From contig CANLWG010000024.1 of NCBI GenBank assembly GCA_947494715.1, forward strand, positions 1-64,000: a stretch of 64,000 nt of DNA, in the 5' to 3' direction. The position numbers and the translations under genes were made by a program. Under the pieces are notes generated by a model. That model made no database searches, was not told where the DNA came from, and saw only the letters and a list, made by a program, of their open reading frames with translations. This DNA is from an uncultured Flavobacteriaceae bacterium (GTDB lineage: Bacteria; Bacteroidota; Bacteroidia; Flavobacteriales; Flavobacteriaceae). Shown here piece after piece: positions 62,727-64,000 of the stretch (position 1 is its first letter; the number at the start of each line of letters is the position of its first letter).

Positions 62727-63491
62727 TCATTTCCTTACCAAGGGAATGATTTCTCCTTTGGCCAAACGATATCTTTCTATTTCTTTTTCGGATAAGGGTG
62801 ATGTATAATCTATTTCCTCCACCACAAATCCCACACCGCGCAATTTGTCAAAGTAATCTCTTCCATAAATACGGACATGATCGTATTGACCGAAGATTTC
62901 TGCGCGCTTTCTTTTATCGGTAATGGAATTATCTTCAAAGGTCTTTTCCCTTTTCAGGTCTTGGGGAATTTGAAAGATACCCCACCCGTTAGGTTTTAAT
63001 ACCCTATACAATTCTTGCATGGCCTTTGTGTCGTCCGGGATATGTTCCAAAACATGATTACAGAGAATAACATCAAATGAATTGTCCTCAAAAGGTAAAT
63101 TGCAAATATCCGCTTTTACATCTGCCAGGGGGGAGTTCAGGTCCGTGGTAACGTAATCCAGGTTTTTTAGTTTTTGAAAGCGTTTATAGAATGCCTGTTC
63201 CGGAGCAAAATGTAACACGCTATATTCCTTTGAAAAGAAGTCCGTTTTATTTTGTAGGAACAGCCATAACAACCTATGCCGTTCCAGGGACAGTGTGGAT
63301 GGCGATAAAACATTTTCCCTAGGATTTTCATAGCCATAGGGTAGAAATGTCCTAAAAGACCTTTGGTCTATAGGATCCACATATGAATTGCCCTTCATAA
63401 AAAAGGCAAGTATGGGTCTAACCCAATAACTCAATTTTATTAAAAGGGGTCTGGGCAAGGCGTTGAGAATGTATTTGAAAAATTTTGACAC
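62727..63491 (-). CDS. Class I SAM-dependent methyltransferase
   Basis: 254 aa. The methyltransferase-11 motifs YSVLHFAPEQAFYKR, DYVTTDLNSPLADVKADICNLPFEDNSFDVILCNHVLEHIPDDTKAMQELYRVLKPNGW are complete, though motif I is degenerate (no G-x-G-x-G). The substrate is unknown; similar proteins sit in envelope or polysaccharide loci. Confidence 0.85.
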   Translation of the reverse strand: MSKFFKYILNALPRPLLIKLSYWVRPILAFFMKGNSYVDPIDQRSFRTFLPYGYENPRENVLSPSTLSLERHRLLWLFLQNKTDFFSKEYSVLHFAPEQAFYKRFQKLKNLDYVTTDLNSPLADVKADICNLPFEDNSFDVILCNHVLEHIPDDTKAMQELYRVLKPNGWGIFQIPQDLKREKTFEDNSITDKRKRAEIFGQYDHVRIYGRDYFDKLRGVGFVVEEIDYTSPLSEKEIERYRLAKGEIIPLVRK

Positions 63492-63508
63492 GGATTACGT
63501 GAATTGCA

Positions 63509-63625
63509 TTAATCTTTAAAACGTACTGTACCGGATTCACTGGAGCCCTTGCCCAATTCGTTATGGACATCCATACAAAGACCAATTATATAATAGGATT
63601 CATCTTTGTAAATGATGTTGGACAT
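63509..63625 (-). pseudogene. Remnant of a GxxExxY-family gene
   Basis: A 38-codon reading (ATG at 63623-63625, TAA at 63509-63511) begins MSNIIYKDESYYIIGLCMDV and continues to HNELGKG, which matches the N-terminus of GxxExxY proteins (normally about 125 aa). It then runs SSESGTVRFKD and stops. The middle of the gene, including the conserved E..Y region, is missing, as expected from an internal deletion. Confidence 0.65.
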
Positions 63626-63642
63626 AACGGAAATTCGAGGGA

Positions 63643-64000
63643 TTAGTGAAATTCGTGTCTCCGAAACTCCGCTTCTTCATCACTTTGTATCCCTAGGGCA
63701 TCGTAGATATACTGATACGTAGACAATAATTCCGGTTTGCCGTTCACTAGGGCAACGTTGTGTTCAAAGTGTGCGCTGGGTTTTCCGTCTGCGGTCAAAA
63801 TGGTCCATCCGTCGTTAAGTTGTTTTATTCTTCGCGTACCCATATTGATCATGGGCTCAATGGCAACGACCATACCTTCCACAAATTTCTTACCGCGTCC
63901 CCGTTTTCCGTAATTGGGCATTTCCGGACTTTCATGTAGCTTCTTGCCCAAACCATGGCCCACTAATTCTCGGACTACACCATAGCCGTGGCTTTCACAA
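63643..64000 (-). CDS. map: Type I methionine aminopeptidase, C-terminal part (cut by the window end)
   Basis: About 118 C-terminal residues are visible, reading open to base 64000 (CESHGYGVVRELVGHGLG...). Motifs HGLGKKLHESPEMPNYG, MVVAIEPMINMG and a late HFEHNVAL supply the last metal and substrate residues (His, Glu, Glu). It removes the initiator Met from new proteins. The N-terminal half lies outside the window. Confidence 0.95.
   Translation of the reverse strand, partial: CESHGYGVVRELVGHGLGKKLHESPEMPNYGKRGRGKKFVEGMVVAIEPMINMGTRRIKQLNDGWTILTADGKPSAHFEHNVALVNGKPELLSTYQYIYDALGIQSDEEAEFRRHEFH

Noticed and set aside
1-64000. CRISPR arrays, tRNA and rRNA genes, IS elements
   Set aside because: No direct-repeat array with spacers, no cloverleaf with an anticodon arm, no rRNA-like stretch and no transposase gene was seen on reading either strand, though a dedicated tRNA scan was not possible here.

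Overview
The window comes from a marine-type Flavobacteriaceae chromosome (Bacteroidota). Four things point there: promoters with the TAnnTTTG -7 element upstream of many housekeeping genes, type IX secretion genes (a PorT-like protein and a DUF5103 plug protein), a full Na+-NQR operon, and many SPII lipoproteins and porin-like barrels. No tRNA, rRNA, CRISPR array or transposase was recognised.

Region 1-10.4 kb is accessory and the most interesting part. An intact tyrosine recombinase (848-1975, minus) is followed at its 3' end by a 26-bp palindrome and then a compact one-gene unit (81-800) closed by inverted repeats of GTTGGCTGTA. About 9.2 kb away the same arrangement recurs in the same orientation: a degenerate integrase 3' end (10065-10175, catalytic Tyr read as His), the same palindrome core, then a one-gene unit (9351-10028, SnoaL-like protein) and a 46-bp empty unit. 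The layout resembles an integron cassette array placed at the 3' end of its integrase, yet the recombinase lacks the IntI-specific insertion. Between the two loci lie a SCO/MORN/YHYH/EF-hand operon and a divergent ECF sigma, anti-sigma and CpxP-like operon, a large Ig-like lipoprotein, and a partial duplicate of the CpxP-like gene.

Region 10.4-20 kb holds a flavodoxin-fold reductase next to an unusual Rieske-ThDP enzyme fusion, a YpdA-type reductase with rpe, and a large beta-propeller/cytochrome c lipoprotein divergent from a Tat-exported sugar isomerase-like protein. Region 20-34.9 kb is mostly core: primary sigma factor, an ECF sigma operon with a hybrid anti-sigma/outer-membrane barrel protein, pnp-rpsO, accD (without its zinc ribbon), fbaA, a TamL-like BamA-family protein, a TrmH methyltransferase, and ubiE-porT.

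Region 35-46.4 kb contains trkA-trkH behind a structured leader, a small AraC/DoxX-like/monooxygenase cluster, aspartate aminotransferase with a fatty acid desaturase, rsmG, and two envelope proteins that share a Cys-rich N-terminal module beside a GlxA-type regulator. Region 47-64 kb holds a DinB-family gene with a frameshifted signal peptide, pruA, apaG, DUF3667, the T9SS plug protein, the nqrABCDEF operon followed by a small conserved gene and apbE (which attaches FMN to NqrB/NqrC), a membrane-bound AraC regulator, a TlpA-like lipoprotein, a methyltransferase, a GxxExxY remnant, and the 3' part of map.
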